Source of the DNA: Natrinema sp. SYSU A 869
GTDB taxonomy: Archaea > Halobacteriota > Halobacteria > Halobacteriales > Natrialbaceae
Direction of reading: 5' to 3'
DNA: 64,000 nucleotides
Assembly (NCBI RefSeq): GCF_019879105.1
Contig: NZ_CP082247.1
Coordinates: 744,001 to 808,000 of the forward strand
Shown: in pieces, positions 1 through 8,073 of the stretch
How positions within the stretch are numbered: position 1 is the stretch's first letter
Layout of the letters: each line of letters starts with the position of its first letter
The notes under the pieces: model-generated
Seen by the model: only the letters and a program-made list of their open reading frames with translations
Databases searched by the model: none
Told to the model about the DNA's origin: nothing
Position numbers and translations under genes: made by a program

Positions 1-101
1 TCATCACCGGCGCGGTTCTGATCTGTATCCTGATCGCGGATCTCACCTACGGGATGATCGATCCGCGAGTCAGCAAGGGCGAAGGCAAGGAGGCCTACTG
101 A
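1..101 (+). CDS. ABC transporter permease, C-terminal end only (DppB type, partial)
   Basis: Only the last 32 codons are inside the window, reading from base 3 to a TGA at 99-101. The visible peptide begins with a hydrophobic stretch (ITGAVLICILIADLTYGMID) and ends in a short charged tail, as in DppB/OppB-type inner-membrane permeases, where the final transmembrane helix is followed by a D-PR motif. It is followed after 13 bases by a DppC-type permease and then by two ATPases, the normal dppBCDF order, so it is most likely the first of the two permease subunits. The identification rests mainly on gene order. Confidence 0.7.
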   Translation, partial: ITGAVLICILIADLTYGMIDPRVSKGEGKEAY

Positions 102-114
102 GAGGTAACATTCG

Positions 115-1107
115 ATGGCTGAAACCAATTCAACGTTCGACGCAACCGACGATCGCGACAGCACGAGTGACGGACCGACGGCGACCCGTTCGGAACTATA
201 CAGGGAGTGGCTCGATGTAGCCATCCTCGCCCCGCTACGGGTCGTCTGGAACGACTGGCGGACGAAGGTCGGCTCGATCATTATCCTGTTCTACATACTG
301 ATGGGAACGGTCGGTCTCTATCTCGTTTCCCCACCGAACCAGGGGCAGGGACCGCGACTGATAGGCCCCTTCGAAAGTATGGCGTATCCGCTCGGAACGG
401 ACAACACCGGGACGAGTCTCCTCTCAGAGATCGTCTACTCGACACCGCCGGTGCTGAAGATGATTCTGGCCGGTGCGGTGTTCTCGACGATTATGGCGAC
501 GATCATCGGGACTATCTCGGGCTACAAGGGTGGGGTCGTCGATAGTGTCCTCACCACTCTCACGGACATCGCCATGACCATTCCCGGCCTGCCCCTGATC
601 ATCCTCCTGGTTGCCGTCTTCGAACCGGAGAGCCCGTATCTGATCGGCGTCTTCCTCGTGATTAACTCGTGGGCCGGTCTCGCGCGGTCAATCAGGTCGC
701 AGGTGCTCTCGATCAGGGACCACTCCTACGTCGAGGTCTCCCGGATCATGGGCGCATCCACGCCGAAAATCATCGCTGACGATGTCCTGCCGAACATCAT
801 GCCCTACGTGCTGATCAACTTCGTCAACTCCGCACGCGGGGTCATCTTCGGTGCGGTCGCGCTGTTCTACCTCGGGCTCCTCGGCGGCTTCTCGTCCAAC
901 TGGGGGATCACGCTTAACGAGGCCTATACCAACGCAGCGATCTACTCGTTAGACTCCGTTTACTGGCTGCTCATTCCGATGGTAACGATCGTCGGCCTCT
1001 CGTTCGGGTTGGTACTGTTCGCACAGGGAACGGAAAAACTGTTCAATCCGCGTATTCGGGCGCGCCACGCGGAAACGGTCGATGACACTGCGCCCTACGA
1101 GAAATAA
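115..1107 (+). CDS. Dipeptide/oligopeptide-type ABC transporter permease (DppC family)
   Basis: 330 aa membrane subunit of an Opp/Dpp-family importer. A soluble acidic N-terminus (about 45 residues) is followed by a first transmembrane helix near residues 53-72 and a bundle of about five helices in the second half. The EAA loop that docks to the ATPases is visible near residues 205-225 (EVSRIMGAS). It starts 13 bases after the upstream permease and ends 2 bases before the next ATPase gene, so all are one operon. In haloarchaea this family also carries oligosaccharides; the arabinofuranosidase just downstream suggests a sugar-oligomer substrate, but no residue here proves that. Confidence 0.9.
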   Translation: MAETNSTFDATDDRDSTSDGPTATRSELYREWLDVAILAPLRVVWNDWRTKVGSIIILFYILMGTVGLYLVSPPNQGQGPRLIGPFESMAYPLGTDNTGTSLLSEIVYSTPPVLKMILAGAVFSTIMATIIGTISGYKGGVVDSVLTTLTDIAMTIPGLPLIILLVAVFEPESPYLIGVFLVINSWAGLARSIRSQVLSIRDHSYVEVSRIMGASTPKIIADDVLPNIMPYVLINFVNSARGVIFGAVALFYLGLLGGFSSNWGITLNEAYTNAAIYSLDSVYWLLIPMVTIVGLSFGLVLFAQGTEKLFNPRIRARHAETVDDTAPYEK

Positions 1108-1109
1108 CA

Positions 1110-2162
1110 ATGCAGCACAAACGCACATCAACCGTCGACGATCCGATCTTCGAGGTACAGGATACGACCGTCTCATTCGACATGTCACGAGGGGAATCGA
1201 GAGTACTGAACGAAGTGGATATCGACGTGGCACGAGGTGAAGTCCTCGGCGTCGTCGGCGAAAGCGGCAGTGGGAAATCGATGTTCGCGTCCGCGTTGCT
1301 CGACGCTGTCGTCGACCCAGGTGTCCTCACCGGCGATATCACCTTCTACCCCGAGTCGGGGGAGCGTATTGACCTGCTCGAGCTTTCCGAGTCGGAAATC
1401 AAGCAGGTCCGCTGGGAGGAGATTTCGATGGTGTTCCAAGGCGCGATGAGTTCGTTCAACCCGACGATGTCGATCGGAGACCACTTCCGAGAGACGCTGG
1501 CCGTCCACGACGAAGACGTCGACGAAGGGATGGAACGCGCCGAGGACCTCCTCTCGGAACTCTACCTCGAGTCCGACCAAGTGTTGGACTCCTATCCGCA
1601 CGAACTGTCAGGTGGGATGAGCCAGCGCGCACTCATTGCCCTGAGTCTGGTACTCGAGCCCGAAGTGCTGGTGATGGACGAGCCGACGGCCGCGCTGGAC
1701 CTCCTCATGCAGCGCAGCATCATCCGGTTGATCAGGGAGATTGCGGACGAGCGCGATCTGACGATCGTCTTCATCACCCACGACCTGCCGCTGGTCGCGA
1801 ACCTCGCCGACCGGATCGCGGTCCTCTATGCCTTCGAGTTCATCGAGGTCGGCCCCGCCTACGAGGTGTTGACTGAAGCGAAACATCCCTACACGCGAGC
1901 GCTGCTCAACTCGACGCCGAACTTGGAGACGCCCCGCGAACAGATGCAGCCAATCGAGGGCGCGGCTCCGGATCCGGTTTCGGTTCCTAACGGGTGTTCG
2001 TATCACCCGCGCTGTCCGATGGCCGACACGACCTGCGAACGCGATGATCCACCGCTCGAGTCGGAGACGCCGGACGACGGACACGTCTCGGCGTGTCACT
2101 ACGTCGACGAGGTGCCCGATACGGTTCCGCTGACCCTTCAGGAGGTGAAGGTCAATGAGTGA
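1110..2162 (+). CDS. Oligopeptide-type ABC transporter ATP-binding protein (DppD/OppD family)
   Basis: 350 aa cytoplasmic ATPase. Walker A is GESGSGKS at residues 50-57, the ABC signature is LSGGMSQRA near 165, and Walker B is VLVMDEPTAALD near 190. The C-terminal oligo_HPY region, typical of Opp/Dpp ATPases, is seen around the cysteine-rich CSYHPRCP segment. The signature has M where E or Q is usual, a mild deviation. The ATG lies 2 bases after the permease stop, and the 3' end overlaps the next ATPase gene by 8 bases, consistent with translational coupling. It works with the neighbouring DppF-type ATPase as a heterodimer. Confidence 0.93.
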   Translation: MQHKRTSTVDDPIFEVQDTTVSFDMSRGESRVLNEVDIDVARGEVLGVVGESGSGKSMFASALLDAVVDPGVLTGDITFYPESGERIDLLELSESEIKQVRWEEISMVFQGAMSSFNPTMSIGDHFRETLAVHDEDVDEGMERAEDLLSELYLESDQVLDSYPHELSGGMSQRALIALSLVLEPEVLVMDEPTAALDLLMQRSIIRLIREIADERDLTIVFITHDLPLVANLADRIAVLYAFEFIEVGPAYEVLTEAKHPYTRALLNSTPNLETPREQMQPIEGAAPDPVSVPNGCSYHPRCPMADTTCERDDPPLESETPDDGHVSACHYVDEVPDTVPLTLQEVKVNE

Positions 2163-3279
2163 GGATCACGTCGTCTCGCTGCAGGACGTGGAAGTGCACT
2201 TCGAGTCGGATTCGTCGCTCCTCTCCCGATTCAGGGGTGAAACCGATATCGTCAAAGCCGTCGACGGCATCTCGCTGGACATTCCCGAGAACGACGTCGT
2301 CGCGCTGGTCGGCGAGAGCGGATGCGGGAAAAGTACCCTCGGAAAGACCGCCATCGGCGTCCAGCGCCCGACCGACGGCTCGGTGAGCTACAGGGATCAG
2401 GACGTCTGGAAGGCCAAGGACAAGGAAGGAAACGTTGAGGTTCCGTACGACGATATCCGCCAGTCCCTCCAGATCATTCCCCAGGATCCGGGCGCGTCGC
2501 TCAACCCGAACAAGACGGTCCAGCACTCGCTCTCGGCGCCGCTCAAGCTTCGTAATCCGGAGATGGACTCGTTCGAGCGACGGGATCGAATCCACGAAAT
2601 GATCTCGCGGGTCGGCATGTCTCCGCCGGAAGACTACGCCAAGCGGTTCCCCCACCAGCTCTCCGGTGGCGAGAAGCAACGCGTAGCGCTGATTCGGGCA
2701 CTGTTGATGAACCCCGACCTCATCCTCGCGGACGAGGCGGTGAGCGCACTCGACGTCTCCTTGCGGATCGACATGATGGACCTCATGCTCGAGTTGCAGA
2801 GTGAGTTCAACACGTCGTTCCTATTCATCAGCCACAACCTCTCGAACGCCAGTTACGTTGCCGGGAAGTCTAACGGCCGGATCGGAATCATGTATCTCGG
2901 CGAACTCGTTGAGATTGGGCCCATCGACGAGGTCCTGACAAACCCGAAACACCCCTACACGAAGGCACTGGTGTGGGCGACACCGAACCTCGATCCCGAC
3001 GCCGACGCGAAGAACGAATCGCCGCTCCGGAAGATCGACGTTCCGGATCCCCGGAACCCGCCGTCGGGCTGTCGGTTCCACACGCGGTGTCCCGAGGCAC
3101 GCGAGGCCTGCAAGGGGACTACCCCCGAGTCGGTGCCGGTCGACGGCGACGAGGACCACGCAGTGACCTGCTTCCGGGCGCTCGACAACCACGAGTACTG
3201 GAACAGCCCGGAACTCGAGGACGAGCCGACTGAATCCGACGCGGATCCGGCCGAACTCGCGGACGAACCCGTCCAGTAG
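2155..3279 (+). CDS. Oligopeptide-type ABC transporter ATP-binding protein (DppF/OppF family)
   Basis: 374 aa, second ATPase of the importer. Walker A is GESGCGKS (53-60), the signature is LSGGEKQR (169-176) and Walker B is LILADEAVSALD. A C-terminal oligo_HPY region contains CRFHTRCPEAREAC, and a strongly acidic tail follows, as usual for a halophile. It overlaps the preceding ATPase gene by 8 bases. This is the last gene of the transporter operon; a short intergenic gap with no clear T-run terminator follows. No solute-binding protein gene is visible in the window, so it must lie upstream. Confidence 0.93.
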   Translation: MSEDHVVSLQDVEVHFESDSSLLSRFRGETDIVKAVDGISLDIPENDVVALVGESGCGKSTLGKTAIGVQRPTDGSVSYRDQDVWKAKDKEGNVEVPYDDIRQSLQIIPQDPGASLNPNKTVQHSLSAPLKLRNPEMDSFERRDRIHEMISRVGMSPPEDYAKRFPHQLSGGEKQRVALIRALLMNPDLILADEAVSALDVSLRIDMMDLMLELQSEFNTSFLFISHNLSNASYVAGKSNGRIGIMYLGELVEIGPIDEVLTNPKHPYTKALVWATPNLDPDADAKNESPLRKIDVPDPRNPPSGCRFHTRCPEAREACKGTTPESVPVDGDEDHAVTCFRALDNHEYWNSPELEDEPTESDADPAELADEPVQ

Positions 3280-3336
3280 CGCTCTTCCCTCGCCGTTCCA
3301 GTACTTCTATTACGACGTCGCCGAAACAAGGAGGCA

Positions 3337-3549
3337 ATGGATACGAGCGAAGCCGTCTTCCGGGCGCTCCTCTCGATTACCCTGACGCTGGCAATCATTC
3401 TCCTGGCGTTGTTCCCGTTCCAAGAACCCGGATCGGAAGGTCGCGTCGTGTCGATTCTGGCGCTGGCCATACAGAGCGTCATGATCCTTATCGCTACAGC
3501 GGGACTCTACTTCGGCTGGGAGCCATTCAAGTTTTTCGACGAGACCTAG
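3337..3549 (+). CDS. Small two-helix membrane protein of unknown function
   Basis: 70 aa. Two hydrophobic helices are evident, roughly residues 10-27 and 40-60, joined by a short loop containing PFQEPGSEGR, with an acidic C-terminus. A Shine-Dalgarno-like AAGGAGG sits 3 bases before the ATG. I do not recognise a family. It lies 57 bases after the transporter operon on the same strand. Its TAG stop overlaps, on the opposite strand, the TAG stop of the arabinofuranosidase gene: the palindrome CTAG at 3546-3549 serves both. Confidence 0.7.
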   Translation: MDTSEAVFRALLSITLTLAIILLALFPFQEPGSEGRVVSILALAIQSVMILIATAGLYFGWEPFKFFDET

Positions 3550-5807
3550 TTCGTCGGCGCAGCCGACGCGCCGTCAGTCGGATCTCGGTCCCCGGTCAGC
3601 CGAAGTACCGAATACGGCGGGAGCGACACCATGACGGTCCCGTTGTCGACCGTCGCGCTGTCGGTCGTCGGCGCGATCCGCTGGGGGTCCTCGAGCGTGT
3701 TCGTGTCGTACATCGTCTCCGCCGAGAGCCGATCGACGGTCACCTCGTTGAGCGATTTCAGCGGGTCGCCCGAGACCGTGACGTCGATGGCCCCCGCCCC
3801 GGCGTCACGGTGGACGAGCATGATCGCGATATCGTGCTCGTCGGCGTCGGTCACCGCCATCACGTCGACCGCCGGCTCGTCGGTCACGGGCTCGAGTTCG
3901 CCGAACCACTGGGTCGTATCCGACCCCCACGTGGTCTCCGTCGAGAAGGTGTGACACGTCACGTTGACGCCGACCGGGGTGCCACCGATCAGTCCTGTCC
4001 CGAGCTGTTGGCCATAGTAGCAGGGATCCACCCATACCCGTCCCTGTGACTTCCGGAGTCCACCACCGTGGTTTCCGACGCCGGAGTGAGTCACCATGTC
4101 GACGGTTCCACTCCGGATGCACTCGTGGATGATCGTGGCGTCGAAGACGGCCTCGGTGATGCTCTTGTTCGTGGGGAGGGTCTCCTGGTCCATGCGGTTT
4201 CCCTCATGGGCCTCGTGTAGCTCGTCCATTCCGTCTGACTCGTCCGCTTCGTCCTCACGGTTGCCGTCGGCTTCCGCTGCGGTATCCTCCTCGTCGAACC
4301 GAGTGAACAGCTGCAGTTCCGTGATCGCCTGTCTGACATCCTCGAGCCCGGCGTCCCGGCAGTCGTCCGCGATCCCCTCGTACTCCGCGCACAACTGGCT
4401 CGCAAAGCCCGAGTGGGCGTTGAACAGTTCGACCGGGTCGGTCCCCGAATCGGCGTGACACTCGAGGAGGACGTGATCGGTGAGCCAGTCGGTCGACTCG
4501 AGTTCCGCGAGGAGTGGTTCGTTCCAGTCAGTATGGCGGTTCCCGCAGGCCATCACCGCGATCGAATCGTCGACGGCCTCCATCACTGCCTTGAACCGTC
4601 GGTAGCGGTCGGCGTTGCCCGCCGGTGTCGTCCAGCCGATCTGCCACGGACCGTAGAGTTCGTTTCCGACCTCCCAGTAGGTGACGTCGTACGGTTCGGG
4701 ATGGCCGTGTTCGGCTCGCAGGGCACCCATCTCGGTGTTGATCGATCCGTTGCAGTACTCCACCCACCGCGCCGCTTCCTCGGGTGTCCCACTCCCGGCG
4801 TTCACGCAGATCATCGGCTCGCAACCGACCGCCTCACAGAGTGCGACGAACTCGTCGGTCCCGAAGAGGTTCGTCTCGAGGGCGTCCCACGCCGGGTTCG
4901 GCTCGGTCGGTCGCTCCTCGATCGGACCGACGCCGTCCCGCCAGTGATACCCCGAGACGAAGTTTCCACCAGGCCACCGAAGCACGGAGAGGTTCAACTC
5001 CGCGAGCAGGTCGACGATTTCGGGGTCGGCCGTGGCGACGTGATCGTCGGGATAACAACACACCCGATCGACGACGACGTTCGCGGTAGCGCCCCGCGTG
5101 GTCACGCTGAACCCGAAGAGTCGCTCCGACGCCTCGAGTTCGTTCTGTGGCAGTTCCAGCGAGAACGAGACGGTTCGATCTTCATCTCGGGCAGTGACGA
5201 CGGTCTCCGCGAGTACCTCCCCGATCGTTCCGTCGGTAGGGTCGACGTCGTGGACCGCGAGTCGAACCGGTCTCTCTTCGGCGGCGCGCATCGTTACCTG
5301 TCCCTCGAACGCGTTCGTTCGATGGACTGGTAGGTAACACCACTGCGCGAGGCCGTCGTAGCTGTCCGCCGAACCGGTCTCGAACCGTTGTGCGCGGTCG
5401 TCGGCCGTCCCAATATCGGGACTCGTTCGTACCGCATCTTCGTTCCCGTATGGGAACCACCACAGTGCCGTTCCGTCGCGATAGGCCGCCTGGAGTCGTT
5501 CGGTGTCCGGTATTCCGTGCGTCTCGGCGTACGTCTCGATCCGGTCGTCGATCTCGTCAGGATCGCTGACGGCACTGTTGCCGCCGTCCGGACCGTACTG
5601 CTGGTGCCCAAACTTCCAGGAGCCGAACGTGGGGTTGAATAGCGCCTGTGCCTCGAGGACGTTCGTCACGTTCCGGGGCGTGTAGAGGTGTTCGCCGAAT
5701 TTCGAGTACAGTCCGGGGCTGACCGCCTCTCCCCGCCTCGATGGGTCGAGGCGGACGGTTGCCTGCGATTCGGAGTCGCCGCTCGTATGCGTATAGAGAT
5801 CCGCCAT
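3546..5807 (-). CDS. Alpha-L-arabinofuranosidase, glycoside hydrolase family 51 type
   Basis: 753 aa retaining exo-glycosidase expected to release L-arabinose from arabinan, arabinoxylan or short oligosaccharides. The family hallmarks are WPGGNFVSGYHWRDGVGP, then YWEVGNELYG with the acid/base Glu at residue 383, and the ITELQ segment with the nucleophile Glu at 497. Right after the nucleophile (about 505-546) is a roughly 40-residue very acidic insert, unusual at that place. There is no signal peptide, so it acts in the cytoplasm, matching import of oligosaccharides by the neighbouring transporter. An upstream in-frame ATG at 5840 exists, but the best TATA box (5857-5864) would start transcription near 5833, so the ATG at 5807 is preferred. 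Confidence 0.88.
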   Translation of the reverse strand: MADLYTHTSGDSESQATVRLDPSRRGEAVSPGLYSKFGEHLYTPRNVTNVLEAQALFNPTFGSWKFGHQQYGPDGGNSAVSDPDEIDDRIETYAETHGIPDTERLQAAYRDGTALWWFPYGNEDAVRTSPDIGTADDRAQRFETGSADSYDGLAQWCYLPVHRTNAFEGQVTMRAAEERPVRLAVHDVDPTDGTIGEVLAETVVTARDEDRTVSFSLELPQNELEASERLFGFSVTTRGATANVVVDRVCCYPDDHVATADPEIVDLLAELNLSVLRWPGGNFVSGYHWRDGVGPIEERPTEPNPAWDALETNLFGTDEFVALCEAVGCEPMICVNAGSGTPEEAARWVEYCNGSINTEMGALRAEHGHPEPYDVTYWEVGNELYGPWQIGWTTPAGNADRYRRFKAVMEAVDDSIAVMACGNRHTDWNEPLLAELESTDWLTDHVLLECHADSGTDPVELFNAHSGFASQLCAEYEGIADDCRDAGLEDVRQAITELQLFTRFDEEDTAAEADGNREDEADESDGMDELHEAHEGNRMDQETLPTNKSITEAVFDATIIHECIRSGTVDMVTHSGVGNHGGGLRKSQGRVWVDPCYYGQQLGTGLIGGTPVGVNVTCHTFSTETTWGSDTTQWFGELEPVTDEPAVDVMAVTDADEHDIAIMLVHRDAGAGAIDVTVSGDPLKSLNEVTVDRLSAETMYDTNTLEDPQRIAPTTDSATVDNGTVMVSLPPYSVLRLTGDRDPTDGASAAPTN

Positions 5808-5856
5808 GCTCGTACGTGTACTGTTTCCCGTATGTCTCATAAACGTGGGGATAACT

Positions 5857-5864
5857 CTTAAAAG
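5857..5864 (-). promoter_or_regulatory. Probable TATA box of the arabinofuranosidase gene
   Basis: CTTTTAAG on the minus strand. A start about 27 bases on falls near 5833, inside the longer reading frame but ahead of the ATG at 5807, which decides the start choice. The IS6 element ends only 33 bp upstream (5897), so any upstream activator site has been displaced by 742 bp. Confidence 0.45.
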
Positions 5865-5888
5865 ACGTTCAGTTAGAGAAACGATATC

Positions 5889-5896
5889 CTGCCCGC
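5889..5896. repeat. Target-site duplication, left copy (CTGCCCGC)
   Basis: The 8-bp CTGCCCGC directly flanks the insertion sequence on the left and is repeated exactly on the right at 6639-6646. Eight base pairs is the usual duplication size for IS6-family transposition. Two identical copies indicate a recent, simple insertion at this locus. Confidence 0.93.
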
Positions 5897-6638
5897 GGCA
5901 CTGTCTAGTTTAGTACCTCCGCTGGCGTCTGTCCGTTGAGTGATTGGTGCGGTCGTTGTGTATTGTAGTAGTGTACGAACTGTTCAAGCCAGTCTCTGAC
6001 GCTCGCTCGACTGCCCACCCATGAGTTGTGGAAGCAGTCAATTCTCATCTTTAAGGTATGAAACCACTTTTCGATCAGGTTTCGATCGACATAGTCGAGC
6101 TGACCGCTCAACCCCAATCGAGAAAGGGCAGTCAGATAGCCGTAGCCATCGACGAGAAACACAGTGTTGGAGAGATCGTGTTTCTCGGTCAATTTATGCA
6201 GGAACGCAGCGGCTGGATCGGTTCCCCGCCGTCCAAACACTGCAACATCAAGAATAAGCCGTGAGTCTAGGTCGATTGCAGCGTACACCCAAGACCAGTC
6301 GCCGTTAATCTTGACAGCGGTCTCATCAATAGCGACCCGCGACGGCGAAGCCGACGGCGGGTCTGGGACGCTGTCAGCCAGCCGATGCACCCAGTACCAG
6401 ATTGCTTGATGAGTGCGTTCTACGCCAATCAAGCGAAGAATTGCTTGTGTCTCTCGGAGAGAACAACCGGTCGCGTGGAGTCGGACGGCGAACACCCTGA
6501 CGGGCGTCGCCGTCCGCTCACGCTCCCAACATTCATCAAATTCCGCCGCGTAGCACTCGCTGAGCAGGTCTGCGAGCCACATTCCAAACTAACTCCACGA
6601 CCTGCTTGTTCCTCAAACTGGCCTAACTAGACACTGCC
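5897..6638 (-). mobile_element. Complete IS6-family insertion sequence (742 bp)
   Basis: Bounded by terminal inverted repeats. The left end starts GGCACTGTCTAGTT and the right end, read inward on the minus strand, starts GGCAGTGTCTAGTT: 13 of the first 14 bases match. An exact 8-bp target duplication flanks it. It carries one transposase gene on the minus strand filling nearly the whole element, whose stop codon lies inside the left inverted repeat. The layout is that of small haloarchaeal IS6 members of the ISH14/ISH15/ISH29 kind; the exact name was not determined. Confidence 0.95.
5905..6582 (-). CDS. IS6-family transposase
   Basis: 225 aa, full length and uninterrupted. An N-terminal helix-turn-helix region (about residues 30-65) precedes a DDE catalytic domain with Asp86 (VAIDETAVK), Asp145 (FLVDGYGYL) and Glu171 (NLIEKWFHTLK), followed by the family's HYYNTQRPHQSLNG tail. 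The intact catalytic triad and perfect target duplication imply an element still able to move. It is transcribed toward the arabinofuranosidase gene, so read-through could affect that gene. Confidence 0.96.
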   Translation of the reverse strand: MWLADLLSECYAAEFDECWERERTATPVRVFAVRLHATGCSLRETQAILRLIGVERTHQAIWYWVHRLADSVPDPPSASPSRVAIDETAVKINGDWSWVYAAIDLDSRLILDVAVFGRRGTDPAAAFLHKLTEKHDLSNTVFLVDGYGYLTALSRLGLSGQLDYVDRNLIEKWFHTLKMRIDCFHNSWVGSRASVRDWLEQFVHYYNTQRPHQSLNGQTPAEVLN

Positions 6639-6646
6639 CTGCCCGC
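6639..6646. repeat. Target-site duplication, right copy (CTGCCCGC)
   Basis: Exact partner of the 8-bp duplication at 5889-5896. Removing 5897-6646 restores the uninterrupted pre-insertion sequence. Confidence 0.93.
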
Positions 6647-7524
6647 TGAGTACCCGCTTCCCCGAACAGACGCGGTAATATACTTCGATGGAGTAGAACA
6701 GGGGGAATCTGCCGAGTATGGGATTTCAGGGATCGATCGATTCAGTCGAGTAGCGATATTCGGCAGGTCAATCACTTTCAACTACGATCCAGTTTCGGAA
6801 CGGTATGGGTCCAGACCGCCGAACTCGAGGTGATGGAATCGAAGGCGGACAGTCGATCGGCAGCCGACGGATTGAAGCGACACGGATCAGGTTGTAGTCG
6901 ACGAGACGGCAGTTCAGTTCGACGGTCGGCGCTATCGGCCGGCCGTAGCCGTCGACCCGACGCCGTGGCCTGAAGCGACGCGCCCTCCACACCGACTCCG
7001 ATTTCGAGACGAGACCCACAGAAACCGACACGCTGTCGAACCTCTCTCTCGAGATACATGATCGCGGACGTCCCGGTTCGGAAACAGTTCAAATCCGCCG
7101 ACCCAGCGACTGCGGAAATGCGATCCAAAGCGATAGAGATGACGGCGGACAGTTTCTCAGGACGGCCCGTAAGCACCGAATCGATGCGTCGCTGCTCGAG
7201 GATTTCCGCGGAACACGCTGCGTCGTTAACTCGGTTACGGAGGGGTATCACGTTACCCAAATAAAAATAGCATAACCGGTTAGTATACTGAATTAGCCTA
7301 CATAGTTATGCCGACGCAGCCACCGGAATATCGACAAATAGAGGACCTATTTTTATGTTTTTCTACCAGTCTATTTTTATAATCGAAGGCTCGAACGACC
7401 AGCTTCGTCGGATCTATCGACGCACCGTCGGACGCACTACAGAAGGTCCGAAGGAGAGTCCCAGTTCACTGCCAACATCGCTGGAGACCGGACATTTTTC
7501 TCGACCGACGTGGAGAACCATTCG
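6647..7524. other. Gene-poor interval with AT-rich promoter-like patches
   Basis: About 880 bp between the insertion sequence and the thioesterase gene. Open frames on both strands lack acidic haloarchaeal composition and recognisable motifs, so no gene is called. The right part (7261-7380) is strikingly AT-rich for this genome. It holds the 10-bp palindrome TAACCGGTTA (7273-7282) and three copies of CTATTTTTAT, listed separately. It may contain promoters for the thioesterase gene or an unrecognised small RNA. Confidence 0.5.
7261..7380. repeat. Three copies of the AT-rich decamer CTATTTTTAT
   Basis: CTATTTTTAT occurs at 7347-7356 and 7371-7380 (24 bp apart, about two helical turns) and as its exact reverse complement ATAAAAATAG at 7261-7270. 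Exact recurrence of a ten-base AT-only core within 120 bp of a GC-rich genome is unlikely by chance. Each copy could act as a TATA box, or the set could be operator sites; no regulator is adjacent. Confidence 0.55.
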
Positions 7525-7971
7525 ATGGACCCGTTCACGATTACGGACTCAAACCCGTTCGCACAACTCCTTGGGATCGAACTGGTCGAAGCGGCGGACG
7601 GTCATGCCGAAGCTCGACTCCCGTTTCGCAGCGAACTCTCGTCGAGCGCCCACACCGAAATCGCACACGGCGGCGTAACCTACGCGCTGGCGGACCACGT
7701 CGGCGGGATGGCGATCATCTCCGTCGCCGAAGAAATCTGCCCGACGATCGATATGCGAATCGACTACCTCGTACCGGCCCGCAGCGACCTCCGGGCGACT
7801 GCGACCGTCGTTCGAAACGGGGGGCAGGTCGCACCGGTCGATATCGACGTCTACGATGCGGACGATATCCATGTTGCGACTGCTCGCGGCGTCTACAAGG
7901 TCGATCGATCATCGGCGGGTTCGACCGACGAGAATCCCTGGTTGCGCGACCAGAGCGACGACAGCGGGTGA
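7525..7971 (+). CDS. Hotdog-fold thioesterase, PaaI family
   Basis: 148 aa acyl-CoA thioesterase that would hydrolyse CoA thioesters, probably of (hydroxy)aryl or medium-chain acids. Family features are FAQLLGIELVEAADGHAEAR, then HGGVTYALADHVGG with the catalytic-site His-Gly-Gly and an acidic residue on the hotdog helix, and SLKIDY-like DMRIDYLVPA. A GTG codon five residues upstream (7510) is an alternative start, but ATG at 7525 fits homologues that begin just before the hotdog domain. It probably recycles CoA or clears dead-end thioesters in this catabolic region. Confidence 0.85.
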   Translation: MDPFTITDSNPFAQLLGIELVEAADGHAEARLPFRSELSSSAHTEIAHGGVTYALADHVGGMAIISVAEEICPTIDMRIDYLVPARSDLRATATVVRNGGQVAPVDIDVYDADDIHVATARGVYKVDRSSAGSTDENPWLRDQSDDSG

Positions 7972-8073
7972 CGAGATCGGGATCGGAGCCGTGCCCGCAG
8001 ATAGCGAGGTCCCCGATCGCGATACGGCGGTTCCGCTCGGCCAACGGCGGCCCGAGTCGTATCGATACGTGGG

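Noticed and set aside
6778-7260. Open frame of 160 codons on the minus strand in the AT-rich interval
   Set aside because: Composition is Arg/Ser-rich, with no acidic bias, no family motif and no promoter at a suitable distance; probably chance in GC-rich DNA.
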